NCBI RefSeq assembly: GCF_003415675.1
Contig: NZ_QFZK01000001.1
Coordinates: 124,001 to 188,000 of the forward strand
Direction: 5' to 3'
Length of the DNA: 64,000 nt
From: Rhodoferax lacus
GTDB lineage: Bacteria; Pseudomonadota; Gammaproteobacteria; Burkholderiales; Burkholderiaceae_C
Positions 8,624-16,711 of the stretch are shown piece by piece. Each line of letters opens with the position of its first letter. Position 1 is the first letter of the stretch. The position numbers were made by a program, and so were the translations under genes. Below the pieces are notes generated by a model. It was not told the DNA's origin, did not search any database, and saw only the letters and a program-made list of their open reading frames with translations.

Positions 8624-9760
8624 ATGTATTTCAAGCCTGTATTCCGCTGTTTGTTGCTGTCGGCAACCGTGGGCGTTTTCTCTGCCTGCACACCTGCCGC
8701 ACCCCCCGAAGAGCCTGTGCGCGCGGTCAAGGTGCTGACGGTGGGTGCCGGCACGCAGCAGACCAGCGCGGAATATTCTGGCGAGGTGCTGGCGCGCGTG
8801 GAATCACGTCTGGGTTTTCGGGTGGCAGGAAAAATCATCCGCCGCCCGGTCGAGCTGGGTCAGCGCGTCAAGGCGGGTCAGGTGCTGGCGCAGCTGGACC
8901 CGCAGGATTACAAGCTGTCGGAAGCGGCAGCCCGCGCCCAGTTGGCCGCGGCAGCCACCAACCGCGATCTGGCAGCGGCTGACTTCAAGCGTTACAAGGA
9001 TTTGAAGGACCAGAATTTCATCAGCAGCGCGGAGCTGGAGCGCCGCGACAGCACCCGCAAGGCGGCGCAAGCCCAGTTTGACCAGGCCCAGGCGCAGCTC
9101 AGTGGCCAGGGCAACCAGGCGGCTTACACCACCTTGGTGGCCGACGTTTCCGGCGTGGTGACGGCAGTGGATGCCGAGGTGGGCCAGGTGGTGGCTGCCG
9201 GTACGCCGGTGGTGCGCATTGCGCAGGACGGTGCGCGCGATGTGCTGTTTTCCGTGCCCGAAGACAAGGTGCAGGCCCTGCGCGTGGGCTCTGCGGCTCA
9301 GGTCAAGGCATGGGCCAGCCAGACCACGGTGCAGGCCAAACTGCGCGAAGTTGCAGCCAGTGCCGACCCGGTCACCCGCACCTACGCGGTGCGCGCAGCG
9401 CTGGATGCCAAGGATGATTTGCCCTTGGGCTCCACCGTGTCGGTCACGCCTGCCGCTCTGGCGCATGGCGACCAGGCCGTGGTCAAGTTGCCCACCAGCG
9501 CCATCTTCCGCGATGGCAATGCCAGCGCCGTGTGGGTTCTGGATACCGCGAACATGACGGTAAAGCTGACCCCGGTGGAGATTGCCACGGCCGACGGCAA
9601 CGAGGTGGTGCTGCGCAGCGGCCTCCAACCCGGCATGCAGGTCGTGTCTGCCGGCGTGCACGTGCTGTCGCCGGGGCAAAAAGTGTCCCTCTACCAGCCC
9701 GCCCGCGCCGATACCGCAGCCGCTCCTTCTCTTGCTGCCGCCTCTGCGGCACAGAAGTGA
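8624..9760 (+). CDS. RND efflux periplasmic adaptor lipoprotein
   Basis: Membrane-fusion subunit, 378 residues, that couples the RND pump encoded next to an outer-membrane channel. The lipoprotein signal ends in lipobox VFSAC (Cys22). The lipoyl/biotinyl half-motifs LGFRVAGKIIRRPVELGQRVKAGQVLAQLDPQ and TTLVADVSGVVTAVDAEVGQVVAAG flank a helical hairpin containing DFKRYKDLKDQNFIS. The beta-barrel VRIAQDGARDVLFSVPEDKVQALRVG and a membrane-proximal domain follow. The start is the ATG directly before the signal; its Shine-Dalgarno is weak. Only 7 bp separate its stop from the pump gene. Confidence 0.9.
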   Translation: MYFKPVFRCLLLSATVGVFSACTPAAPPEEPVRAVKVLTVGAGTQQTSAEYSGEVLARVESRLGFRVAGKIIRRPVELGQRVKAGQVLAQLDPQDYKLSEAAARAQLAAAATNRDLAAADFKRYKDLKDQNFISSAELERRDSTRKAAQAQFDQAQAQLSGQGNQAAYTTLVADVSGVVTAVDAEVGQVVAAGTPVVRIAQDGARDVLFSVPEDKVQALRVGSAAQVKAWASQTTVQAKLREVAASADPVTRTYAVRAALDAKDDLPLGSTVSVTPAALAHGDQAVVKLPTSAIFRDGNASAVWVLDTANMTVKLTPVEIATADGNEVVLRSGLQPGMQVVSAGVHVLSPGQKVSLYQPARADTAAAPSLAAASAAQK

Positions 9761-9767
9761 GTCGCGC

Positions 9768-12700
9768 ATGAGCACGGACAACGCAAGCAAGGGCTTCAAC
9801 CTCTCCAAGTGGGCGCTGGACCACGGGCCCCTCACGCGCTACCTGATGGTGGTGCTGATGGTGCTGGGCATTGCCGCCTACTTCCAGCTCGGCCAGGACG
9901 AAGACCCGCCCTTTACCTTCCGGGCCATGGTGGTGCAAACCTACTGGCCGGGTGCCACCGCCCAGCAGGTGGCCGAGCAGGTCACCGACAAGCTGGAAAA
10001 GACGCTGCAGGAAGTGCCCTATGCGGACAAGATCCGCAGCTACTCCAAGCCCGGGGTGTCGCAAATCACGCTGGAGCTCAAAGACTCCTCCAAGCCCAGC
10101 GAGGTGTCCAACGTCTGGTACACCGTGCGCAAGAAGATTGGCGACATGCGGGGCACCCTGCCCGCCGGCGTGCAGGGCCCGTTCTTCAACGATGACTTTG
10201 GCGACGTCTATGGGGTGATCTATTCCCTGGAGGGCGACGGTTTTAATTACGCCGAGCTCAAGACCTTTGCCGACGCCGCCCGACTGGAGCTGCTGCGCGT
10301 GCCCGACGTGGCCAAGGTGGCGCTGTTTGGCGACCAGGACGAAAAGGTCTTTGTCGAAATTTCGCAAAAGCGTCTGGCCCAGCTCGGGCTGGACCTGAAC
10401 CAGGTGCTTTCGCAATTGAGCCAGCAAAACGCGGTGGAGAGCGCAGGCGCCGTGCAGACGCCGCTGGACGTGGTGCAGGTGCGGGTGGGTGGCCAGTTCA
10501 AGGCGCTGGAGCAGTTGCGCGCCATGCCGATTCGCGGCAGTTCGGGCAAGCAGTTCCGGCTGGGGGACCTGGCCGAGATTCGCCAGGCCACTATCGACCC
10601 GCCAAGTGTGAAGGTGCGCCACCATGGCAAAGAAGTGATTGCCCTGGGGGTGTCCATGACCAAGGGCGGCGACATCATTGCCCTGGGCAAGTCCTTGCAA
10701 AAAGCCTTTGCCAAGATAGAGAAAAATCTGCCAGCCGGCGTGACCCTCTCCAAGGTGCAGGACCAGCCCCGCGCGGTGGCCAGTTCGGTGGGCGAATTTG
10801 TGGCCACGCTGATGGAGGCGGTGGTGATTGTGCTGGTGGTCAGCTTTGTGGCTTTGGGCCTGCACAAGCGCCCCGGGCAGCAACCGCTGTGGAAACGCTA
10901 TTACGTGGACATGCGCCCGGGGCTGGTGGTGGGCATCACCATTCCGCTGGTGCTGGCGGTCACGTTTCTGGCCATGAACTACTTTGGCATCGGCCTGCAC
11001 AAGATCTCTTTGGGCTCGCTCATCATCGCCCTGGGCCTGCTGGTGGATGACGCCATCATTGCGGTGGAGATGATGGTGCGCAAGATGGAGGAGGGCTACG
11101 ACAAGGTGCGCGCGGCCACTTTTGCCTACGAAGTCACCGCCATGCCCATGCTGACTGGCACGCTGATCACCGCAGCCGGCTTCCTGCCCATTGGCTTGGC
11201 CAAGTCGGTTACCGGCGAATACACCTTTGCCATCTTTGCGGTGACGGTGATTGCGCTGGTGCTGAGCTGGGTTGTGTCCGTCTACTTCGTGCCCTACCTG
11301 GGCACGGTACTGCTCAAAATCAAGCCGCACCAGTTCCACCCCGATGGCGCGGCCGGTGGCGGCGTGGATCAGCACGAGCACTTTGATACCCCGTTTTATG
11401 TGGGCTTTCGCAAGGTCCTGAACTGGTGTTTGGCACACCGCTGGATGACCATAGGCGCCACCGTGCTGGTGTTTGCGCTGGGTATTGTCGGCATGGGCCA
11501 AGTGCAGCAGCAGTTCTTCCCGGACTCCAGCCGGCCCGAAGTGCTGGTGGATGCCTGGTTCCCTGAAGGCACCTCCTTTGCGGCCAACGAGGAAGTGGCC
11601 ACGCGCATCGAGGCGCGGCTGCTGCGGGAAGAGGGCGTAACCAATGTGACGACCTGGATAGGCTCCGGACTGCCGCGCTTTTACCTGTCGCTCAACCAGA
11701 TCTTTCCGCAGAGCAATGTGTCGCAGTTCATGCTGATCTCCAAGGACCAGGCGTCCCGCGAGCGGCTCAAGAACAAGCTCCCTATCATCCTGGCGCAGGA
11801 GTTCCCGGAGGTGCGTGGCCGCGTGCAGGTGCTGCCCAATGGCCCGCCGGTGGAATACCCGGTGCAGTTCCGTGTGGTGGGGCCCGACCCGGTGCTGCTG
11901 CGCGGCTTTGCCGACTCCGTCAAGGAGGCCATGCGCGCCAGCCCCAACACCCGTGGCGTGAACGACAACTGGCATGAGTCCATCAAGGTGATTCGCCTGG
12001 AGGTGGACCAGGCCAAGGCCCGTGCCCTGGGCGTGACCAGCCAGTCGATCGCCCAGGCCTCGCGCACCATCCTGGCGGGCAGCACCGTGGGCCAATTCCA
12101 GGAAGGCGACAAGCTGATCGACATCGTGCTGCGCCAGCCGCTGGCCGAGCGCAATGCCATCACCGACATCGGCGACGCCTATCTTCCAACGGCCTCGGGC
12201 AAGTCGATCCCGCTGCTGCAAATTGCCAAGCCGGTGTTCACCTGGGAGCCCGGCGTGCTGTGGCGCGAGAACCGCGACTACGCCATCACCGTGCAAAGCG
12301 ATATCGTGGCCAGCCTGCAGGGCGCAACTGTCACGGCCGAGCTGCAACCGGTGCTGGACACAATCAGCGCCCAGTGGCCCGCCGGTTACCGCATTGAGGT
12401 GGCGGGTGCGGTGGAGCAAAGCTCCAAGGGTTCGGACTCGATTGTGGTGGGCGTGCCCATCATGCTGTTCATCACCTTCACCCTGCTGATGCTGCAACTG
12501 CACAGCTTCAGCCGCGCCATGCTGGTGTTTTTGACCGGCCCGCTGGGCATTGCCGGAGTGGCCGCTTCGCTGCTGCTGTTTGGCCGCCCGTTTGGCTTTG
12601 TGGCGCTGTTGGGGGTGATTGCCCTGATGGGCATGATCCAGCGCAATTCGGTCATTCTGATTGACCAGATCGAGCAGGACCGCGCCGCCGGCGTGGCGCC

Positions 12701-12935
12701 CTGGGATGCGATTGTGGAGTCCACCGTGCGCCGTCTGCGCCCGATTGTGCTCACCGCTGCGGCTGCCGTGCTGGCCATGATTCCGCTGTCGCGCTCGGTT
12801 TTCTGGGGCCCCATGGCGGTTGCCATCATGGGCGGGCTCACGGTGGCCACGGTGCTCACCCTGCTGGCTTTGCCCGCGATGTACGCGGCGTGGTTCAGGA
12901 TTCGCAGGGACAGCCCGGCGGACGGGTTAAACTAG
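9768..12935 (+). CDS. RND efflux transporter inner-membrane permease
   Basis: AcrB/HAE1-type proton-driven pump of 1055 residues that exports drugs, detergents or other toxic compounds. Residues 1-30 hold a cytoplasmic N-terminus and TM1 (YLMVVLMVLGIAAYFQLG), followed by the porter domain containing QDEDPPFTFRAMVV. TM2-TM6 lie in the middle, with the intramembrane acidic relay in ALGLLVDDAIIAVEMMVRKMEEG. The second half repeats this arrangement (TM7 at WMTIGATVLVFALGIVGMG, TM8-12 near the C-terminus with LRPIVLTAAAAVLAMIPLS). The ATG at 9768 is 7 bp after the adaptor stop. No outer-membrane channel gene accompanies it, so TolC is probably supplied from elsewhere. Confidence 0.93.
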   Translation: MSTDNASKGFNLSKWALDHGPLTRYLMVVLMVLGIAAYFQLGQDEDPPFTFRAMVVQTYWPGATAQQVAEQVTDKLEKTLQEVPYADKIRSYSKPGVSQITLELKDSSKPSEVSNVWYTVRKKIGDMRGTLPAGVQGPFFNDDFGDVYGVIYSLEGDGFNYAELKTFADAARLELLRVPDVAKVALFGDQDEKVFVEISQKRLAQLGLDLNQVLSQLSQQNAVESAGAVQTPLDVVQVRVGGQFKALEQLRAMPIRGSSGKQFRLGDLAEIRQATIDPPSVKVRHHGKEVIALGVSMTKGGDIIALGKSLQKAFAKIEKNLPAGVTLSKVQDQPRAVASSVGEFVATLMEAVVIVLVVSFVALGLHKRPGQQPLWKRYYVDMRPGLVVGITIPLVLAVTFLAMNYFGIGLHKISLGSLIIALGLLVDDAIIAVEMMVRKMEEGYDKVRAATFAYEVTAMPMLTGTLITAAGFLPIGLAKSVTGEYTFAIFAVTVIALVLSWVVSVYFVPYLGTVLLKIKPHQFHPDGAAGGGVDQHEHFDTPFYVGFRKVLNWCLAHRWMTIGATVLVFALGIVGMGQVQQQFFPDSSRPEVLVDAWFPEGTSFAANEEVATRIEARLLREEGVTNVTTWIGSGLPRFYLSLNQIFPQSNVSQFMLISKDQASRERLKNKLPIILAQEFPEVRGRVQVLPNGPPVEYPVQFRVVGPDPVLLRGFADSVKEAMRASPNTRGVNDNWHESIKVIRLEVDQAKARALGVTSQSIAQASRTILAGSTVGQFQEGDKLIDIVLRQPLAERNAITDIGDAYLPTASGKSIPLLQIAKPVFTWEPGVLWRENRDYAITVQSDIVASLQGATVTAELQPVLDTISAQWPAGYRIEVAGAVEQSSKGSDSIVVGVPIMLFITFTLLMLQLHSFSRAMLVFLTGPLGIAGVAASLLLFGRPFGFVALLGVIALMGMIQRNSVILIDQIEQDRAAGVAPWDAIVESTVRRLRPIVLTAAAAVLAMIPLSRSVFWGPMAVAIMGGLTVATVLTLLALPAMYAAWFRIRRDSPADGLN

Positions 12936-12965
12936 CGGGCTTACCGATTTGACAGACCCTTTTTT

Positions 12966-13052
12966 GCGCGGGTGGCGAAATTGGTAGACGCACCAGGTTT
13001 AGGTCCTGACGCTGGCAACAGTGTGGGGGTTCGAGTCCCCCCCCGCGCACCA
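12966..13052 (+). tRNA. tRNA-Leu (anticodon UAG)
   Basis: An 87-nt class II tRNA with encoded CCA. Acceptor GCGCGGG pairs with CCCGCGC. The D-arm is GGCGAAATTGGTAGACGC, the anticodon TAG is at 13000-13002 in loop TTTAGGT, a long variable arm follows, and the T-arm contains GGTTCGAGTCC. It reads leucine CUN codons and stands alone between the efflux pump and tig. Confidence 0.97.
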
Positions 13053-13130
13053 CCTTGAAGAGACAAGCGAAGCAGCACGCCCCTGGCAGACCAGGGGCCC
13101 TGTTTCCAACCCATATTAGGAGAGAAGACC

Positions 13131-14441
13131 ATGGCAGTTACTGTTGAAACCCTGGAAAAGCTGGAACGCAAGATCACGCTGACGCTGCCTGTGGGCACCA
13201 TCCAGTCCGAAGTCGAAACCCGCCTGCGCAAGCTCGCACGCACCGTCAAGATGGACGGCTTCCGTCCCGGCAAGGTTCCCATGAACGTGGTGAGCCAGCG
13301 CTATGGCTACTCCGTGCACTACGAAGTGATGAACGACAAGGTGGGCGAGGCTTTTGCCACTGCCGCCAACGAAGCCAAGTTGCGCGTGGCCGGCCAGCCC
13401 CGCATTTCCGAGTCGGAAACCTCGCCCGAAGGCCAAATGGCTTTTGATGCGATCTTTGAAGTGTTCCCCGAAGTCAAAATCGGCGACCTGACCACCGCCG
13501 AAGTCGAAAAGCTCAGCACCGAAGTGACTGACGCCGCCATCGACAAGACTGTAGACATCCTGCGCAAGCAGCGCCGCACCTTCGCCCAGCGCGCCCAAGA
13601 CGCCGCGGCACAAGACACCGACCGCGTGACTGTGGACTTCGAAGGCAAGATCGACGGCGAACCCTTTGCCGGTGGCAAGGCCGCTGACTTCCAGTTCATC
13701 TTGGGCGACGGCCAGATGCTGAAAGAATTTGAAGAAGCCACCCGTGGCATGAAGTCTGGCGAAAGCAAGACCTTCCCTCTGGCCTTCCCCGCCGACTACC
13801 ACGGCCAGGACGTGGCTGGCAAGACCGCCGACTTCCTGGTCACGGTCAAGAAGATCGAAGCCGCCCACCTGCCTGATGTGGACGCGGCCTTGGCCAAGTC
13901 CCTCGGCATTGCCGACGCCACCGTCGAAGGCCTGCGCGCCGACATAGCCAAGAACCTGCAGCGCGAAGTCAAGTACCGCCTGCTCAACCGCAACAAGCAA
14001 GCCGTGATGGACGCGCTGATTTCCAAGGCCGAACTCGATTTGCCCAAGTCCAGCGTGCAAGCCGAGCTGGACCGCATGGTGGAAGGCGCCCGCGCCGACC
14101 TGAAGCAGCGCGGCATCAAGGACGCTGACAAGGCACCGATTCCTGACGACATCTTCCGCCCCCAAGCCGAGCGCCGCGTGCGCCTGGGCCTGGTGGTGGC
14201 TGAGCTGGTGCGTTCCAACGAGCTGGCAGCCAAGGCCGAGCAGATCAAGGCCCACATCGACGAGCTGGCCGCCAGCTACGAGAAGCCCGCTGACGTGGTG
14301 CGCTGGTACTACGGCGACAACCGCCGCATGGCCGAAGTCGAAGCCATCGTGATTGAAAACAATGTCACCGAGTTCGTGCTGTCCAAGGCCAAAGTGACCG
14401 AGAAGTCGGTGTCGTTTGACGACCTGATGGCGCAGAACTGA
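13131..14441 (+). CDS. tig: Trigger factor
   Basis: Ribosome-associated chaperone and peptidyl-prolyl isomerase, 436 residues. The N-terminal ribosome-binding domain holds the signature GFRPGKVP (about 44-51). The FKBP-type PPIase domain lies at about 160-245 ([19 protein letters not shown]). The C-terminal helical chaperone arms run to the end. AGGAGA lies just upstream of the ATG. It is first in the tig-clpP-clpX-lon order, with a strong terminator hairpin after its stop, so it is probably transcribed separately from clpP. Confidence 0.97.
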   Translation: MAVTVETLEKLERKITLTLPVGTIQSEVETRLRKLARTVKMDGFRPGKVPMNVVSQRYGYSVHYEVMNDKVGEAFATAANEAKLRVAGQPRISESETSPEGQMAFDAIFEVFPEVKIGDLTTAEVEKLSTEVTDAAIDKTVDILRKQRRTFAQRAQDAAAQDTDRVTVDFEGKIDGEPFAGGKAADFQFILGDGQMLKEFEEATRGMKSGESKTFPLAFPADYHGQDVAGKTADFLVTVKKIEAAHLPDVDAALAKSLGIADATVEGLRADIAKNLQREVKYRLLNRNKQAVMDALISKAELDLPKSSVQAELDRMVEGARADLKQRGIKDADKAPIPDDIFRPQAERRVRLGLVVAELVRSNELAAKAEQIKAHIDELAASYEKPADVVRWYYGDNRRMAEVEAIVIENNVTEFVLSKAKVTEKSVSFDDLMAQN

Positions 14442-14459
14442 TCCTTCCGCTACTCTGGT

Positions 14460-14513
14460 AAATGGGGCTTGTGCGGGGCTTGCAGTTCCGCACAGAAGCC
14501 CCATTTGCTTTTT
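14460..14513 (+). terminator. Rho-independent terminator of tig
   Basis: AAATGGGGCTT (14460-14470) pairs perfectly with AAGCCCCATTT (14496-14506). GTGCGG (14471-14476) pairs with CCGCAC (14488-14493), leaving a 2-nt bulge and an 11-nt loop. The hairpin is followed by GCTTTTT. Its 3' half also carries a sigma32-like promoter for clpP. Confidence 0.8.
14479..14507 (+). promoter_or_regulatory. Candidate heat-shock (sigma32) promoter of clpP
   Basis: CTTGCAG (14479-14485) resembles the sigma32 -35 CTTGAAA. After 13 bp comes CCCCATTTG (14499-14507), an exact match to the -10 consensus CCCCATNT. Transcription would start near 14514, leaving a leader of about 45 nt with GGAG before the clpP ATG. 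The elements fall inside the tig terminator hairpin, so the match could be partly fortuitous. Confidence 0.45.
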
Positions 14514-14559
14514 GGCAGAAGTTTTTGGTTACAGTAGGAATACCCTTTTTGGAGTCGCT

Positions 14560-15189
14560 ATGAATGTGAAATATGCAGCGCCAGGCGCTTTGGACATACA
14601 GGGCCTGGGCATGGTGCCCATGGTCATCGAGCAATCGGGCCGCGGAGAGCGCTCCTACGATATTTACTCGCGACTGCTCAAGGAGCGTGTGATTTTCCTG
14701 GTCGGCCCGGTCAATGACCAGACGGCCAACCTGGTGGTGGCGCAGCTGTTGTTCCTGGAGAGTGAAAACCCCGACAAGGACATTTCGTTCTACATCAACT
14801 CGCCCGGTGGTTCGGTCAGCGCCGGCATGGCGATTTTTGACACCATGAACTTCATCAAGCCCGACGTGTCCACCCTGTGCACCGGCATGGCTGCCAGCAT
14901 GGGCGCCTTCCTGCTGACGGCAGGCGCCAAGGGCAAGCGTTTTTCGCTGCCCAATTCCAAGATCATGATTCACCAGCCCTCGGGTGGCAGCCAAGGTCAG
15001 GCGACTGAAATTGAAATCGCCGCACGTGAAATTTTGAAGACGCGTGAGCAGATGAACCGGATCATGGCCGAGTTGACCGGGCAGACCTACGAAAAAGTTG
15101 CCCTGGACACCGAACGCGACTACTACATGACGGCCAATGAGGCCAAGGACTACGGTGTGGTCGACCAGGTGATTGCCAAGCGCCCCTGA
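14560..15189 (+). CDS. clpP: ATP-dependent Clp protease proteolytic subunit
   Basis: Serine protease that forms the tetradecameric chamber of ClpXP and ClpAP. It has 209 residues. The triad is Ser113 (GMAASMGAF), His138 (MIHQPSGG) and Asp187 (TERDYYM). The oxyanion-strand segment is [12 protein letters not shown]. The ATG at 14560 is chosen because GGAG lies 5 nt upstream and the protein length fits the family. It is followed by two hairpins, then clpX. Confidence 0.96.
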   Translation: MNVKYAAPGALDIQGLGMVPMVIEQSGRGERSYDIYSRLLKERVIFLVGPVNDQTANLVVAQLLFLESENPDKDISFYINSPGGSVSAGMAIFDTMNFIKPDVSTLCTGMAASMGAFLLTAGAKGKRFSLPNSKIMIHQPSGGSQGQATEIEIAAREILKTREQMNRIMAELTGQTYEKVALDTERDYYMTANEAKDYGVVDQVIAKRP

Positions 15190-15198
15190 ACGGATTGA

Positions 15199-15258
15199 GG
15201 GGGCCTTGGGGCCCCCGTTTCAACGGTGCCTGTGCGTGATCAGGCACCGTTTTTTATT
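15199..15258 (+). terminator. Double hairpin and terminator between clpP and clpX
   Basis: Hairpin 1 is GGGGGCC (15199-15205) with GGCCCCC (15210-15216) and a TTGG loop. Hairpin 2 is AACGGTGCCTG (15222-15232) with CAGGCACCGTT (15241-15251), a perfect 11-bp stem followed by TTTTTATTT. The second is a classical rho-independent terminator, so clpX probably has its own promoter in the following 40 bp or depends on read-through. Confidence 0.8.
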
Positions 15259-15301
15259 TGGTTATCATCCGCGTAACTAGTTGTTAAAGGGCAGTGAGCA
15301 C

Positions 15302-16567
15302 ATGGCCGAGAAAAAAGGCACTTCCAGCGAAAAAACCCTGTACTGCTCTTTTTGCGGCAAAAGCCAGCACGAAGTGAAGAAGCTGATCGCCGGGCCGTCG
15401 GTGTTCGTCTGCGACGAATGCATTGAACTCTGCAACGAGATCATCCGTGACGAGTTGCCTGCAACCACCCAGACCAAGGACGCCAAGAGCGACCTGCCCA
15501 CACCGGCAGAAATCAAGGCCAATCTGGACAATTACGTGATTGGTCAGGAACCCGCCAAGCGCACCCTGGCAGTGGCGGTGTACAACCACTACAAACGCCT
15601 GCGCCACAAGGACAAGGCCAAGAAAGACGAGGTGGAGCTGGCCAAGAGCAACATCCTGTTGATCGGCCCCACCGGTTCCGGCAAGACCCTGCTGGCGCAA
15701 ACCTTGGCCCGCATGCTGGACGTGCCCTTTGTCATGGCCGATGCCACCACCCTGACCGAAGCCGGTTATGTGGGTGAAGACGTGGAAAACATCGTCCTGA
15801 AGCTGCTGCAAAGCTGCAACTACGAAGTCGAGCGCGCCCAGCGCGGCATTGTCTACATTGACGAGATTGACAAGATTTCCCGCAAGTCCGACAACCCCTC
15901 CATCACCCGTGACGTCTCGGGCGAGGGCGTGCAGCAGGCATTGCTCAAGCTCATCGAAGGCACCATGGCCAGCGTGCCGCCCCAGGGCGGGCGCAAGCAC
16001 CCCAACCAGGACTTTGTGCAGATCGACACCACCAACATCCTGTTCATCTGTGGCGGTGCGTTCTCGGGTCTGGAAAAGGTCATTGAGAACCGTACCCAGT
16101 CCTCGGGCATTGGCTTTGGCGCCAGCGTCAAGAGCAAGGCGCAACGCAGCCTGACCGAGGTGTTCAAGGACGTGGAACCGGAAGACCTGATCAAGTTCGG
16201 CCTCATCCCCGAACTGGTGGGCCGTATGCCGGTGGTTGCCACCCTGGCTGAACTGACCGAAGACGCGCTGGTGCAAATCCTGACCGAGCCCAAGAATGCC
16301 CTGGTCAAGCAATACGCCAAGCTGTTGGCCATGGAAGGCGCAGAGCTGGAAATCCGGCCCTCGGCTCTGAAAGCCATTGCCAAGCGTGCCCTGGCCCGAA
16401 AGACCGGTGCACGCGGACTGCGCTCGATCCTGGAGCAGTCCCTGATTGACACCATGTACGACCTGCCCAATGTGGCCAATGTCGAAAAAGTCGTGGTGGA
16501 CGAGTCCACCATCGAAGAAAACAAGCCACCATTGCTGGTGTACCGCGAAGCGGCCAAGAAAGCCTAG
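15302..16567 (+). CDS. clpX: ATP-dependent Clp protease ATP-binding subunit ClpX
   Basis: AAA+ unfoldase that feeds substrates to ClpP, 421 residues. The N-terminal zinc-binding domain has Cys15, Cys18, Cys37 and Cys40. Walker A is GPTGSGKT (about 121-128), Walker B is IVYIDEIDK, and sensor 2 is in [14 protein letters not shown]. The ATG at 15302 matches the usual ClpX start (MAEKKG). It lies 112 bp after clpP, beyond a terminator. Confidence 0.97.
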   Translation: MAEKKGTSSEKTLYCSFCGKSQHEVKKLIAGPSVFVCDECIELCNEIIRDELPATTQTKDAKSDLPTPAEIKANLDNYVIGQEPAKRTLAVAVYNHYKRLRHKDKAKKDEVELAKSNILLIGPTGSGKTLLAQTLARMLDVPFVMADATTLTEAGYVGEDVENIVLKLLQSCNYEVERAQRGIVYIDEIDKISRKSDNPSITRDVSGEGVQQALLKLIEGTMASVPPQGGRKHPNQDFVQIDTTNILFICGGAFSGLEKVIENRTQSSGIGFGASVKSKAQRSLTEVFKDVEPEDLIKFGLIPELVGRMPVVATLAELTEDALVQILTEPKNALVKQYAKLLAMEGAELEIRPSALKAIAKRALARKTGARGLRSILEQSLIDTMYDLPNVANVEKVVVDESTIEENKPPLLVYREAAKKA

Positions 16568-16620
16568 GTGTGAACCATGCCCCAAAGCCCTCAAATGCGG
16601 GGTCTTTGGGTGCAATTCAC
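16568..16620 (+). terminator. Hairpin after clpX, possible terminator
   Basis: CCCAAAG (16581-16587) pairs with CTTTGGG (16604-16610); CCC with GGGG and outer GTGAA (16570-16574) with TTCAC (16616-16620) extend the stem. No T-tract follows, so termination is uncertain; it may instead protect the clpX transcript end. Confidence 0.4.
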
Positions 16621-16657
16621 AGGGCTCGGGTGGATGCCCCGATTTGATAATGGGGCA

Positions 16658-16686
16658 CTTGAATTAACTCCCGAGCGAACCATGTA
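16658..16686 (+). promoter_or_regulatory. Candidate heat-shock (sigma32) promoter of lon
   Basis: CTTGAAT (16658-16664) matches 6 of 7 positions of the sigma32 -35 CTTGAAA. After 13 bp, AACCATGTA (16678-16686) matches 7 of 9 positions of CCCCATNTA. Lon is a sigma32 gene in enterobacteria, so the function fits. GAGG at 16701-16704 is the lon ribosome-binding site. Confidence 0.55.
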
Positions 16687-16711
16687 TAGCTGGTTATAAA
16701 GAGGTTTACCA

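Noticed and set aside
9483..12503. A 1006-codon open frame on the minus strand opposite the RND adaptor and pump genes
   Set aside because: Its product is rich in His, Gly, Arg and Gln and has no domain. The plus-strand pump is intact, so this is an antisense shadow.
12949..12954. TTGACA as -35 of a tRNA-Leu(UAG) promoter
   Set aside because: It lies only 11 bp before the mature tRNA, leaving no room for a -10 element and start site.
13116..14504. A 462-codon minus-strand frame opposite tig
   Set aside because: Antisense to a complete trigger factor gene, with no Shine-Dalgarno or recognisable product.
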